DNA of 64,000 nt from NCBI RefSeq assembly GCF_016765635.1, contig NZ_JAESVD010000009.1:124001-188000 (forward strand), read 5' to 3'. Each line of letters opens with the position of its first letter. Within the stretch, counting starts at the first letter, position 1. The stretch comes from Shewanella schlegeliana. Its GTDB lineage: Bacteria; Pseudomonadota; Gammaproteobacteria; Enterobacterales; Shewanellaceae. The position numbers and the translations under genes are program-made. The notes under the pieces are model-generated. The model ran no database searches, was not told the DNA's origin, and worked only from the letters and a program-made list of their open reading frames with translations. Of this stretch, positions 34,712 to 44,368 are shown one piece after another.

Positions 34712-36235
34712 ATGACCATTGACAACAGATTTGCCCAAATCACTCGTGACCCTAACCTCTCACCAAAGCAAAAATCGAACTTCCTCGCCCTAGAAGCGGA
34801 AGCGAGTCTGCCCTATATGGCGATCTCCGATGCCGTAATCGAGGCCAAAGAGAGCGGTATTATCTGTGACATGTTCGAAGGTAACGCGCCATTCAAACCA
34901 AGATATGTACTACCCGACTACGCCAAGTTTCTGCAAAACGGTTCTGAGTATCTAGAGCTAAGCCCGGCGCAAGACTTAGATGAAGCGCTCAATGCACTGA
35001 CAATCATCTATCACCATGTGCCATCGGTCACTAATATTCCTGTGTACTTAGGTCAGCTAGACGACATTCTACTGCCTTTCTGCCAAGGGCTAGAACCTGA
35101 AACAATCTACCGCAAATTAAAGCTATTCTGGATCATGCTAGACCGCACCCTACCAGATGCCTTTATGCACGTGAATATTGGTCCGACTGACAACATAGTG
35201 TGTCGCACGATTTTACGCGTCGATGCTGAGCTTAAGCAGATAGCGCCAAATCTGACCTTTATGTACGACCCACAGATCACCCCTGACGAGTTACTACAAG
35301 TTGCCGCCAGTAATATTTGTGAGTGCAGCAAGCCACATATCGCCAACTACCCATTGCATGCCAATAGCTTCGATGAAAAAGGTTTTGGTATCGTCAGCTG
35401 TTATAACTCGCTACCACTTGCGGGCGGTGCTAACACCTTAGTCCGCATCAACCTAAAAGAGGTGGCATTAAAGGCCTGCGGTGTAGACGACTTCTTTAAC
35501 CAAGTGCTGCCACACTATTGCCAGCTGACCTATGAACTAATCGAGGCGCGCGCTAAGTTTTTGCATGAGGAGTCTAACTTCTTCAACAGCTTCCTCGTTA
35601 AAGAAGGTCTGATCGAAGAGTCGCGTTTCGCGCCTATGTTTGGCATTTACGGCATGGCTGAGGCCGTCAATATTCTGCAGGGCACGCCTAGCAACGACTA
35701 TGGACATAATTCGGCGGCCAATGAACTGGGGCACAAGATCTCAAAAGCTCTCGACGCAATAGTGAAATCAACTCAGGTGAAATATGGCTACAACGGCCTA
35801 GCCTTATTGCACTCACAGGGCGGCATTAGCATAGATCGAGATGTCACGCCGGGAGTACGCATCCCTTACGGCACCGAACCTAATCCAATTGCTCACATTC
35901 AAGCCCTCGCCGAGCATCACCAGTATTACACCTCGGGCATTAGCGACATTCTCACCATAGATGAGACCATTAAAGCCAATCCAGAGGCGATGATGCAGCT
36001 GTGTAAAGGCGCTTTAAGCTTAGGCTTTCGCGAGTTTACCGCTAACGTGGCCTCAAATGACCTCGTGCGCGTAACTGGTTACATGGTAAAGCTGTCAGAT
36101 ATTGCCAGTTTTAAAGCACAAGGCTCACGTACCAACACCACATGGTTAGGCGCAGAGGCGGCGCAAAATACTAAGATTTTAGAGCGCCAACCTCGCGTAG
36201 TGGCAAATGAGCATGCGCCGGTATACGCCAAATAA
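34712..36235 (+). CDS. yjjI: Glycyl-radical enzyme YjjI
   Basis: A 507-residue glycyl-radical protein of the YjjI family, which is shorter than pyruvate formate-lyase (about 760). The active-site Cys is in GIVSCYNSLPLAGGA near residue 230. The C-terminal radical loop is DLVRVTGYMVKL, with the radical Gly in RVTGY near residue 456. The substrate of YjjI is not established. The activase gene yjjW follows 54 bp downstream on the same strand. Glycyl radicals are destroyed by oxygen, so an anaerobic role is expected. Its ribosome site is weak. Confidence 0.92.
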   Translation: MTIDNRFAQITRDPNLSPKQKSNFLALEAEASLPYMAISDAVIEAKESGIICDMFEGNAPFKPRYVLPDYAKFLQNGSEYLELSPAQDLDEALNALTIIYHHVPSVTNIPVYLGQLDDILLPFCQGLEPETIYRKLKLFWIMLDRTLPDAFMHVNIGPTDNIVCRTILRVDAELKQIAPNLTFMYDPQITPDELLQVAASNICECSKPHIANYPLHANSFDEKGFGIVSCYNSLPLAGGANTLVRINLKEVALKACGVDDFFNQVLPHYCQLTYELIEARAKFLHEESNFFNSFLVKEGLIEESRFAPMFGIYGMAEAVNILQGTPSNDYGHNSAANELGHKISKALDAIVKSTQVKYGYNGLALLHSQGGISIDRDVTPGVRIPYGTEPNPIAHIQALAEHHQYYTSGISDILTIDETIKANPEAMMQLCKGALSLGFREFTANVASNDLVRVTGYMVKLSDIASFKAQGSRTNTTWLGAEAAQNTKILERQPRVVANEHAPVYAK

Positions 36236-36289
36236 CGGTCAGGTAAGCGATTAGTAAAATAAGTTTGATTCAGGATGTAGAGCAAAAAG

Positions 36290-37168
36290 ATGGGCAGAAT
36301 CGCCACCGTAAACCAAATCATCCCCTTCTCTTGTGTTGATGGACCAGGCAGCCGCTTGGTCATCTTCCTACAGGGATGTAATTTTAACTGCAAAAATTGT
36401 CACAACCCGTACACCATAGATATGTGCGACAGTTGCGGCGACTGCGTGGTCACCTGCCCTGTTAATGCGCTCAGCTTGACCATAGATGAACAGAGAAAGC
36501 CTAAGATAGTCTGGGACAGTGACAAATGTACCCAGTGCGACATCTGCTTAACTACCTGCCCTAAGCAATCTAGCCCTAAGACACGCCAATACAGTGTGCC
36601 GCAGATGCTGGAATTGCTCCGCAGCCAAGTGCACTTTATCAACGGCATCACCGTCAGCGGCGGCGAAGCCACCCTGCAACTGCCGTTTATCATAGAGCTG
36701 TTTCAAGCTATTAAGACCAGCGAAGATTTAGCCCATTTAAGCTGTATGATCGACAGTAACGGATATTTAAGTGAAAGTGGCTGGCAACAAGTGATGCCCT
36801 ACCTAGATGGCGCAATGATCGATCTAAAATCCTGGCAAGAGCACACCCATAGTTATATTACCGGCCGAGATAATCACCGTGTATTTAGCAGTTTAAAAAT
36901 ACTCGCCGCAGAGGGGAAGCTATATGAAATACGCCTACTGTATATTCCGAAGATCAGTGATATCGACAGTGAAGTTAATGCCATAGCAGGTTATTTAACC
37001 CAGCTACCCGCAAGTGTAAGAGTCAAGCTCAACGCCTTTCAACACCACGGGGTGACTGGCGAAGCGCTTAATTGGCCAACCTGCACAGAAGCACAGATGC
37101 AGCAGTTAGCCGCACAGTTGTCGCAGCGTGGGGTGGGAAATTTAGTTTTACCAACTGTGTATTTGTAG
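36290..37168 (+). CDS. yjjW: YjjW, radical-SAM activase for YjjI
   Basis: A 292-residue radical-SAM glycyl-radical activase. The cluster motif CNFNCKNC (CxxxCxxC) is near residue 30. Two ferredoxin-like Cys clusters are inserted after it (CDSCGDCVVTCPV and CTQCDICLTTCPK), as in other PFL-activase relatives. The SAM/glycine-radical GGE motif is TVSGGEATLQ. It installs the radical on YjjI. The spacing to yjjI and the absence of a terminator fit an operon. Confidence 0.93.
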   Translation: MGRIATVNQIIPFSCVDGPGSRLVIFLQGCNFNCKNCHNPYTIDMCDSCGDCVVTCPVNALSLTIDEQRKPKIVWDSDKCTQCDICLTTCPKQSSPKTRQYSVPQMLELLRSQVHFINGITVSGGEATLQLPFIIELFQAIKTSEDLAHLSCMIDSNGYLSESGWQQVMPYLDGAMIDLKSWQEHTHSYITGRDNHRVFSSLKILAAEGKLYEIRLLYIPKISDIDSEVNAIAGYLTQLPASVRVKLNAFQHHGVTGEALNWPTCTEAQMQQLAAQLSQRGVGNLVLPTVYL

Positions 37169-37234
37169 GCTTTGAGCTAAGCCTAAGGTTGTAGCTTTTG
37201 AAGCTAAAGCATCCGAACCTTTGCTCCACCAATT

Positions 37235-37400
37235 CTTAGGCTGAATCTGATGTATCTTCCGACATCAGTGGTTCCAATGGCCTGCGGCCAGCGTATGTGC
37301 AGACACTGCCGCGACACGCAGCAAGTCCATCCATGGAAGCTCGGCCATGACGTCCATGTCATGGACGGTCACGGCCGTATCTACACCAAGTTAGAAAAGC
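37235..37400. repeat. 166-bp dispersed repeat, copy 1
   Basis: This 166-bp unit starts CTTAGGCTGAATCTGATGTA and ends TTAGAAAAGC. It shares many blocks with the unit at 37472-37637, such as TGGTTCCAATGGC and GCGTATGTGCAGA, and has the same length. It contains small palindromes such as GACGTCCATGTCATGGACGGT. No coding frame. Confidence 0.75.
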
Positions 37401-37471
37401 GAAATCTTTAACTCACTGCGTATATTTCGAGTGGGGAAAATCTAAAGCGATGAACCTTTAATTTATCGATG

Positions 37472-37637
37472 CTTAGGCAGCATTTGATGTAGCTTCCGAC
37501 ATAGCTGGTTCCAATGGCTTGCAGCCGGCGTATGTGCAGATACTTCTTAGGCACGCTACAAGTACGTCCATGTAAGCTCTACGATGGCATCCATGCCATC
37601 AAAGGCCTAAGCCGCATCTACACTGGGTTGTAAAAGC
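37472..37637. repeat. 166-bp dispersed repeat, copy 2
   Basis: The diverged partner of 37235-37400, also 166 bp, starting CTTAGGCAGCATTTGATGTA and ending TTGTAAAAGC. Shared and changed blocks alternate, and the hairpin centre changes to GGCATCCATGCCAT, so stems look conserved while their sequence differs. It fills the gap between yjjW and the membrane protein. Confidence 0.75.
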
Positions 37638-37675
37638 ATTAAACCAGCACTTCGGCGTATCTAACTAAAAATTAA

Positions 37676-38281
37676 TTACCTTCGAAGGCGTCTTAGTAAA
37701 CCTTTATAGTCCGTTTGATTCCTTTCAATTTCCTTATTATTTTCAAACCTCAAAATATTGAAATCAGAAGTATCGCCACACCCGTGATATGAGTTAGCCA
37801 AACCACGTGCATCATCAAAAACCTTAAGAGTTTTTTCAAATTCTTGTAGTACTTTGTTTTGTTCTTTAGATGATAAGAAACTTAAGGAAAAATTCATTAA
37901 CCTAATAAAACTGTCCCTTTCATCAAGGTAACACTTCTGTAAATCTGAGTAGTCTTTTTCGGAATTAGCATATACAACATTCTGAATATAACCTTCTAAA
38001 AAGCTATCAAATGATTCATATAGTGCCCTCAACTGCGTTTCTAAATTGACTATTGCTTTGAACTTCTCTGCGTGATCAAACTGACTTTTCCATGTACGGA
38101 GAGCATATAGTGCAATAAGCATGGTAGATACGGCTATAACAACACCACCAACTGAGGATAGAGCTTGTATCCAAGCGAGGGTTTCTTCTGTTGAAGCATC
38201 ATATGAAACTCCTATGGCAATCCCAAGCATCACAAAGAGCACAGCCAACAGGCTACCGCTAATAAGGAATATAGTTTTCAA
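37676..38281 (-). CDS. Hypothetical two-helix membrane protein
   Basis: A 201-residue protein I do not recognise. It would start at TTG (38281); no ATG occurs before residue 18. The N-terminus has two hydrophobic segments near 3-27 and 37-63 (VGGVVIAVSTMLIALYALRTW), followed by a charged cytoplasmic helical region with one Cys near the middle. The AT-rich composition and the flanking repeats suggest an acquired gene. It resembles small accessory membrane proteins of phage or defence islands only loosely, so no function is assigned. Confidence 0.65.
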   Translation of the reverse strand: MKTIFLISGSLLAVLFVMLGIAIGVSYDASTEETLAWIQALSSVGGVVIAVSTMLIALYALRTWKSQFDHAEKFKAIVNLETQLRALYESFDSFLEGYIQNVVYANSEKDYSDLQKCYLDERDSFIRLMNFSLSFLSSKEQNKVLQEFEKTLKVFDDARGLANSYHGCGDTSDFNILRFENNKEIERNQTDYKGLLRRLRR

Positions 38282-38464
38282 ATAGGTTCAACCTTTACAA
38301 AATGTAAGCATAGACTAAATGGTGGCTATTTATTATCAAACAACTACCTTTCAAAACCTAATTAAAGTTATTGATTAGTAAGTCTTAATTAAGTATTCAC
38401 CACTCACAGAGAACACCTATGCCCCATCGGAGTTGCCGAAGTGCGTTGGAATAAATTGCGTGAT

Positions 38465-38608
38465 GCCGACATGGATGTCGGCGTAGCTTTCGCGGGGCAG
38501 GATGCCCCATCGGAAGCGTTAGCAATTTATCCATAAGCATGAGGATCAACAACTTCGTCGGGGCGGCAGGGGTGATCCAAGAGGGGATTGCTGTTGATCC
38601 CCTCTTGG
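38465..38608. other. Hairpin-rich non-coding stretch
   Basis: GCCGACAT-GG-ATGTCGGC (38465-38482) is a perfect hairpin. CCAAGAGGGGAT (38577-38588) pairs perfectly with ATCCCCTCTTGG (38597-38608) across an 8-nt loop. A further GGGGCA/TGCCCC pair lies near 38494-38507. The stretch has no open frame and resembles extragenic repeats. The 38282-39275 gap around it also holds a terminator at 38764 and a small palindrome at 38838-38855. Confidence 0.6.
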
Positions 38609-38763
38609 CCGAGTGTGAGCTGGAAGCTAACGACCTTTATCAAACGAAGTTTGATGGCTTAAGTTCAGGCGCAGCCTGATAAGTGAAGTTGTTAGACGAA
38701 GTCTAGCTTTAATGCTCAAGTGCAACTTGATTAAATTGCATCGGCAATACCAAAACGCAAAGC

Positions 38764-38794
38764 AAAAAAAAGCACCCCTGTGGGATGCTTTTTT
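38764..38794. terminator. Terminator-like hairpin
   Basis: An A-run and AGCACCCC are followed by GGGATGCTTTTTT, with short stem AAAAAAGCA/TGCTTTTTT and inner CCC/GGG. It can act in either direction but is not directly next to a gene end on either side. Confidence 0.7.
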
Positions 38795-39198
38795 GTCTTT
38801 TTGCCTAACATGAATACAGACTTGTTAGGCTTTTCTAAGTTACCCGAGGGTAACTCAATGGGTATCCGATAATGTACGCAAGAGTCGGATTGAAAAGTAG
38901 TTCGGTCGAAGCTTCTAATAGCAATGCCTCAGCTCTGTCGAATCCGGCCCAGCCAGCGGAGCTAGCTAATGTCGAACTCCCAGTCGATTGAGTCTTCGCT
39001 ATATCAATGAACTCTCCGACCTAAACCGCTGAGTTCAAGTTAGCAAAAAAATGTGACGCGCGTCAACATTTTTATCTTATAAATTTAAATACTGTTTAAC
39101 ATTTGCTCTAGAAACAATAATTCTGCTGATAAATAACCCAGCAGATCAATACAACATAATTCACTAATGTTGAATTGATTAGCCCAAGATTAAACCCT

Positions 39199-39239
39199 CG
39201 TTATTTAGTTGTTTGGTTTAACCTAAACAACCAATAACG
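39199..39239. other. Hairpin downstream of a LysR gene
   Basis: CGTTATT (39199-39205) pairs with AATAACG (39233-39239), and TTGTTT/AAACAA pair inside it. It lies 37 bp after the LysR stop and may help end or stabilise that leftward transcript. It has no T-tract. Confidence 0.5.
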
Positions 39240-39275
39240 GCTCAGTGTTATTAAACACTAAATCGACTCTTAAGC

Positions 39276-40208
39276 TCATTTAAACTCAGCTTGAGTAAAC
39301 TCCAGCAACTGTTCATACAACCACCGCAAAGCGGGATCATTCATACTCTGCTTATGCCATACCAAGCTATAAGCCACCTTGCCATAATCGAGTGGCATCG
39401 CCTTAGTCACCAGCCCTTTCGCCTGAAAAGCAGTTTCCGCCCAACGCCGCGAGCTGGTAAATAGCAGTTCACTGTGATGACACAGTAACGCTGCACTACC
39501 AAAATCTGAAACCGAGATCGGTACCGCGCGATTACGCGACTGCTGCGCTAACTGCATCTCAAAAAATGGCACATTCAGATCGGAGTCGCTAATGCTGATA
39601 TGACTGAAACTCAGGTAATCATCGATAGAGATCTGCGCCTGACTCGCCAATGGATGCTCTGGATTCATCAGACACACCATTTCATCGTTAATTAACGTCT
39701 CCCACACCAACTCCTGGCGAGAGATCGGTGGCTGACTCCTATCATGGGGTAACACAATAAAGTCCAAGCTGCCTTTGACTAATCCATCGAAGCCAATGCT
39801 CTCTTTAGCGAAAATATCTAAACGGATATTAGGCGCGAGCGTCAACATATGGGCCATAAATTTGGCCGCTAACAACTCAAAGGTACTCTCACGCATCGCC
39901 AATGAGAAACGCCCCTTATAGTCTGCGGGGTTAAACGCCTCTTGGGTTACCAGCTGATTCATATCATTGATGATTTGATGCACACTGGGGCCAAGTCTGC
40001 GGGCTAATGGCGTGGCCACCAGCTTGTTACCATGGCGGTAGAACAGCTCATCATCGAGACTCAGCCTCAGCTGACTCAGGGTTTTACTCACCGATGATGG
40101 GCTTAGACATAAACGCTCGGCGCTGGCGGTCACACTCAGGGTGTCGAGCATCACATGCAAGGTGATCAAGTGCTTCATGCTGATCCGAGAAAGTTTAGCG
40201 AGATCCAT
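39276..40208 (-). CDS. LysR-family transcriptional regulator
   Basis: A 310-residue LysR protein. The winged helix (1-65) has LDTLSVTASAERLCLSPSSV, with an effector domain at about 95-300. It is divergent from trmL over 201 bp, but trmL is a housekeeping gene, so a target is not obvious. It starts MDLAKLSRISMKH after AGGCAGACTT. It has no neighbour of clear metabolic function within 1 kb on the left. Confidence 0.88.
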   Translation of the reverse strand: MDLAKLSRISMKHLITLHVMLDTLSVTASAERLCLSPSSVSKTLSQLRLSLDDELFYRHGNKLVATPLARRLGPSVHQIINDMNQLVTQEAFNPADYKGRFSLAMRESTFELLAAKFMAHMLTLAPNIRLDIFAKESIGFDGLVKGSLDFIVLPHDRSQPPISRQELVWETLINDEMVCLMNPEHPLASQAQISIDDYLSFSHISISDSDLNVPFFEMQLAQQSRNRAVPISVSDFGSAALLCHHSELLFTSSRRWAETAFQAKGLVTKAMPLDYGKVAYSLVWHKQSMNDPALRWLYEQLLEFTQAEFK

Positions 40209-40409
40209 AAGTCTGCCTAAGAGAGTCGTCTATTCGTAAACGGGAATATAGACGCAAATCTCTTCAGGGTATATTGCTAAGACCAATATTCACGAGAGTC
40301 ATCGCATATCGCTCACACCTTTATCGCCAGCGAACGCTAACAACATCCGTTTTCCGTGTTCGATTTTTTGCCGTATAATCTCGGCTCACCAATTTTTAGG
40401 TAGGCCAGC

Positions 40410-40871
40410 ATGTTCCATATCGCGCTTTACGAACCCGAAATCGCTCCAAATACCGGTAATATCATCCGCTTAATCGCTAACAACGGCTGCAAGCTGCATC
40501 TGATTGAACCGTTAGGCTTCGATTTGGAAGATAAAAAACTACGCCGCGCGGGATTAGACTATGCCGATCTTGCCAATGTGACCCACCATAAGAACTTCGA
40601 GGCGTTCCTTGAAGCGATGGACGGCAAGCGCATCATGGCCTGTACCACTAAAGGCAGTCGTCCGCACTCAGAGCTGACTTTTAAGCAGGACGATGTGTTG
40701 CTATTCGGCCCAGAAAGCCGTGGCCTACCCGCCGATATTATCGATTCGATTCCAACTGAGCAGCGTCTGCGTATTCCTATGATGTCCACCAGCCGCAGCC
40801 TCAATCTGTCAAATGCCGTAGCGATTATCAGCTATGAAGCATGGCGCCAGTTAGATTACGCCGGCGTATAA
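40410..40871 (+). CDS. trmL: tRNA (cytidine/uridine-34 2'-O)-methyltransferase TrmL
   Basis: A 153-residue SPOUT methyltransferase starting [21 protein letters not shown]. It has the knot motifs [10 protein letters not shown] and [16 protein letters not shown]. TrmL methylates the wobble ribose of tRNA-Leu isoacceptors using SAM. Length and motifs are normal. It is a single-gene unit followed by 55-bp tandem repeats and a terminator. Confidence 0.95.
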   Translation: MFHIALYEPEIAPNTGNIIRLIANNGCKLHLIEPLGFDLEDKKLRRAGLDYADLANVTHHKNFEAFLEAMDGKRIMACTTKGSRPHSELTFKQDDVLLFGPESRGLPADIIDSIPTEQRLRIPMMSTSRSLNLSNAVAIISYEAWRQLDYAGV

Positions 40872-40872
40872 A

Positions 40873-41100
40873 GTTCCTGACATAATGCTAAAAGCTATCC
40901 GTCCATAGGCTCGTTTCTGTCATAACTGTTCCAGACATAAAGCCAAAAGCTGGCCATCCATGGGCTCGTTTCTGACATAAATGTTCCAGACATAAAGCCA
41001 AAAGCTATCCATCCATGGGCTCGTTTCTGACATAAATGTTCCAGACATAAAGCTAAAATCTGGCTATCCATGGGCTTTTGCCATCAATGTTCCAGACATA
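40873..41100. repeat. Tandem 55-bp repeats after trmL
   Basis: Units start GTTCC at 40873, 40928, 40983 and 41038 (period 55) and again at 41089 after a 51-bp unit. Each carries GACATAAAGCCAAAAGC and TGGGCTCGTTTCTGACATAA. The last unit runs into the terminator at 41101. One more unit plus the same terminator sits on the far side of the adhesin gene (44369-44461). Confidence 0.9.
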
Positions 41101-41128
41101 AAAAAGCCGCGTTAGTCGCGGCTTTTTT
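41101..41128. terminator. Bidirectional terminator between trmL and the adhesin gene
   Basis: AAAAAGCCGCG, loop TTAGT, CGCGGCTTTTTT. It ends the rightward trmL region and the leftward adhesin transcript. An almost identical copy lies at 44435-44461. Confidence 0.92.
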
Positions 41129-41208
41129 ATAACTAAATCCATTTACCTTTATCTCTTAACCAGCTAGCTCCTGTTAGGTTCGCCATCCTTGGCAAGGGTT
41201 CTTAAACT

Positions 41209-44121
41209 TTAGAACTCGTAACCTACAGCTAGGTTGCCTTGGACATCGCCACGACTGCCAGCTGACTTAGAGATACCCGCGCGGATAACGACTGCGTCAG
41301 TTGCACGATAGCCCATACCAATGGCAACGGCTTTCTTGTCACTGGCGAAACCTAGACCCACACCCACTTGCACTTTACCCACACCGTATGGCTGAGGTAG
41401 ACCCGATAATGCGTTGGTCATAGCAGCGTTTTCATTCATGTAATCTTGGAAGCCATCAATACGATTTTCAAGCGCTTCAATCTTCTTGCTGTTTTCCTCG
41501 ATAGCCTTGGTATTGGCATCAATACGGCCATCTAAACGCGCAACCTGAGCCGCACCATCACCACGGATTGCACGGTCTTGCTTGCTGAGCGTGTCAAAAA
41601 ACTCTTTCAAAGCTGCATCTGTATCCACCTTCGATACCGCCTCAGCAATTGCCTTCTCGGCAACCTTAGCCACTTCAGCTTCAACAGCCTTTGCTGTGTC
41701 AGCATCGATCTCGACATTGCTCACTGCGTCTTCTATCGCCTTGTTTGCCGCGTTATTAGCAATTTGATTAGCTTCTGCACGCGCCGCTTTCAGATCGTCA
41801 TCGGTAATCACTGTGCCACCACTGTTCTTAGCCGCTTCAACTTCTGCAGCAACGTCTGCAATGCGCTGACGGTTTTCACCAATATGTTCATGGTTTTGGC
41901 GAGTTTGCTTTTGAACCACAACCATAGCTTGTTGCGCTTCTTTGAAGTCACCATCAAGGTTTTGGAATTTAGTATCAACGTAGTCTTGACCTTTAGCTGC
42001 TAGGTCTTTGTAAGCCCCCTCGCCCTTAGCTAATGCGTCATCGTAAGCTACCTGACCGTCTTTGCGGATCTGGCTGTCGTCATAGCCCTTCTCAGCAACT
42101 TCATCGATACGCTTATCTAGACGCGCCGCTTCATCTGCACCCGAGTTGGCAAGATGGCTCATACGTGAATCAACACCTTTGCTTAAACCACTTAATGCCT
42201 GCTCTGCATCTTTACGCAATGCTGAATCATCAAAAGAGATATCATCGATACGCTTATTAAGACGCGCCGCTTCATCAGCACCCGAGTTGGCAAGATGGTT
42301 CATACGTGAATCAACACCTTTGCTTAAACCACTTAATGCCTGCTCTGCATCCTTACGCAATGCTGAATCATCAAAAGAGATATTATCGATACGCTTATCG
42401 AGACGTGCCGCTTCATTAAAGCCTGCTTTAGTCATGCTGTTTAGCGCCTGCTCTGCATCTTTACGGATTGAGTTATTCATCTTCACACGTTCAATTTCGC
42501 CTGTGCGTTGGACACCATTAGCCACCGACTCTAGCTTCGCCACTTCACGTGCGCCTTCAGCACGCAGAGAATTATAAGCAACCTCACCTTTATCAGCTAA
42601 AACCTCATGTTCTAGCTTAAGATCGGTAATTGCGTGGAAATTTTGACTAACTCCCTTAAATAGATTATCTACATCTTTATTTACGTGAGCAGCATACTCT
42701 GATGCTTCTCGTCTTAGTTGAGTATCGTCATAACCATCACGATTAATTCTGTCGATACGCTTATCGAGGCGTGCCGCTTCATTAATACCAGCTCTAGCCA
42801 TGCTGTTTAGTGCATGGGCGCCGTCTTTACGCAATGCTGAATCATCAAATGCGATATCGTCGATACGCTTATCGAGACGAGCCGCTTCATTAAAGCCTGC
42901 TTTTGCCATGCTTTTTAGTGCTTGAACACCGTCTTTACGCAATGCTGAATCATCAAAAGCGATATCATCGATACGCTTATCTAGGCGAGCAGCTTCATTA
43001 AAACCAGCTTTAGCCATGCTGTTTAATGCCTGAACGCCGTCTTTACGCAATGCTGAATCATCAAAAGCGATATCATCGATACGCTTATCTAGGCGAGCAG
43101 CTTCATTAAAACCTGCTTTAGTCATGCTGTTTAGTGCTTGAACGCCATCCTTGCGAAGCACTGAATCATCAAAAGAGATATCATCGATACGCTTATCGAG
43201 GCGTGCCGCTTCATTAAAGCCAGCTTTTGCCATGCTGTTTAGTGCTTGAACACCGTCTTTACGCAATGCTGAATCATCAAAAGCGATATCATCGATACGC
43301 TTATCTAGGCGTGCCGCTTCATTAAAGCCTGCTTTAGTCATGCTGTTTAGTGCTTGAACGCCATCCTTGCGAAGCGCTGAATCATCAAAAGCAATATCAT
43401 CGATACGCTTATCAAGACGTGCCGCTTCATCAGCACCAGAGGTATAAGCCGAATTTAGACGAGTATCGACATCAGCAGATAGATCCTGCATACGTGTTTG
43501 CACTGAGCTATCTAAGCTTTGTAGGCGAGAGTTAACAAACTCTCGTCCATCAGCGCGAAGCTGAGCATCATCAAACTTGTCAGTATTGATAGAGTCAATG
43601 CGCTCATCAAGACGAGCGGCTTCATCTGCACCAGAGGTATAAGCCGAATTTAGGCGAGTATCGACATCAGCAGATAGATCCTGCATACGTGTTTGCACTG
43701 AGCTATCTAAGCTTTGTAAGCGAGAGTTAACAAACTCTCGTCCATCAGCGCGAAGCTGTGCATCATCATAGCTATTGCTTGCAACTTCATCGATACGCTT
43801 TTCTAAACGAGCAGCTTCCATCTCACCAGATCTATGCAAGCTATTAGTTACCGACTCAAGGTTAATTAGTGACTCTTGGTGGCTCTCTACTACGTCAGCC
43901 ATCGCATCAAAGTTGCCATTGATTTGATTGATGTCATTGCGACTTTGAGTTGCCTCATACTCAAGCTTCATAATATCTTTATCTTGCCGATGAGTGACTT
44001 CGTAAATAAAGTCGATGTCACCTTTATTTTCTTTAACTTGGCGCTCAATTGAGCTTGCTGCATTTGCTAGATTAATAGACAGAACAGATAAAACAGACAA
44101 GGCGATGATTGATTTTTTCAC
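41209..44121 (-). CDS. Trimeric autotransporter adhesin (YadA-like) with internal repeats
   Basis: A 970-residue surface protein. The signal peptide ends near ANAAS (about 22). A long repetitive alpha-helical stalk covers about 25-890. The C-terminal YadA-type anchor (about 896-970) has NALSGLPQPYGVGK, VGVGLGFASDKKAVAIG and terminal NLAVGYEF. Trimeric autotransporters form a 12-strand barrel and project a stalk for adhesion or biofilm formation. The stalk has two 65-residue repeats (102-231) and six 36-residue repeats (233-448, AARLDKRIDD opening), with related degenerate units later. There is no recognised head domain, so the ligand is unclear. The gene is flanked on both sides by the same repeat and terminator. 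Confidence 0.88.
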   Translation of the reverse strand: MKKSIIALSVLSVLSINLANAASSIERQVKENKGDIDFIYEVTHRQDKDIMKLEYEATQSRNDINQINGNFDAMADVVESHQESLINLESVTNSLHRSGEMEAARLEKRIDEVASNSYDDAQLRADGREFVNSRLQSLDSSVQTRMQDLSADVDTRLNSAYTSGADEAARLDERIDSINTDKFDDAQLRADGREFVNSRLQSLDSSVQTRMQDLSADVDTRLNSAYTSGADEAARLDKRIDDIAFDDSALRKDGVQALNSMTKAGFNEAARLDKRIDDIAFDDSALRKDGVQALNSMAKAGFNEAARLDKRIDDISFDDSVLRKDGVQALNSMTKAGFNEAARLDKRIDDIAFDDSALRKDGVQALNSMAKAGFNEAARLDKRIDDIAFDDSALRKDGVQALKSMAKAGFNEAARLDKRIDDIAFDDSALRKDGAHALNSMARAGINEAARLDKRIDRINRDGYDDTQLRREASEYAAHVNKDVDNLFKGVSQNFHAITDLKLEHEVLADKGEVAYNSLRAEGAREVAKLESVANGVQRTGEIERVKMNNSIRKDAEQALNSMTKAGFNEAARLDKRIDNISFDDSALRKDAEQALSGLSKGVDSRMNHLANSGADEAARLNKRIDDISFDDSALRKDAEQALSGLSKGVDSRMSHLANSGADEAARLDKRIDEVAEKGYDDSQIRKDGQVAYDDALAKGEGAYKDLAAKGQDYVDTKFQNLDGDFKEAQQAMVVVQKQTRQNHEHIGENRQRIADVAAEVEAAKNSGGTVITDDDLKAARAEANQIANNAANKAIEDAVSNVEIDADTAKAVEAEVAKVAEKAIAEAVSKVDTDAALKEFFDTLSKQDRAIRGDGAAQVARLDGRIDANTKAIEENSKKIEALENRIDGFQDYMNENAAMTNALSGLPQPYGVGKVQVGVGLGFASDKKAVAIGMGYRATDAVVIRAGISKSAGSRGDVQGNLAVGYEF
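42778..43425 (-). repeat. Six 108-bp in-frame repeats in the adhesin stalk
   Basis: Six units of 36 codons encode AARLDKRIDDIAFDDSALRK followed by DGVQALNSMTKAGFNE, with few changes between units. A further pair of 195-bp units lies just upstream in the gene (43429-43818). Such arrays recombine easily and change stalk length. Confidence 0.88.
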
Positions 44122-44368
44122 AGTAAAATACCCTAGTTGGTGTTAATTCCTGTGAAGCATTTTGTGGATTTGGTGATTACTAAACATCACTAAGAGAGTT
44201 AAGAAAGTTAGTATTAAAAACCAGCACTAACAGAAAGCCCCCACCTTTTCACTAGCAAGCTTAACTTTGGTGGTTTGAAACTGAGATTGGGATTTGGATT
44301 GGGATTGCAGAGCCATTGGAGATTGAGCTTCACTGACTGATATAGAGCCGCCTGATGGCTAGTCGGTG

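Noticed and set aside
37676..38281. Toxin or defence gene
   Set aside because: It is small, membrane-bound and near repeats, but no toxin or defence domain or partner gene is visible.
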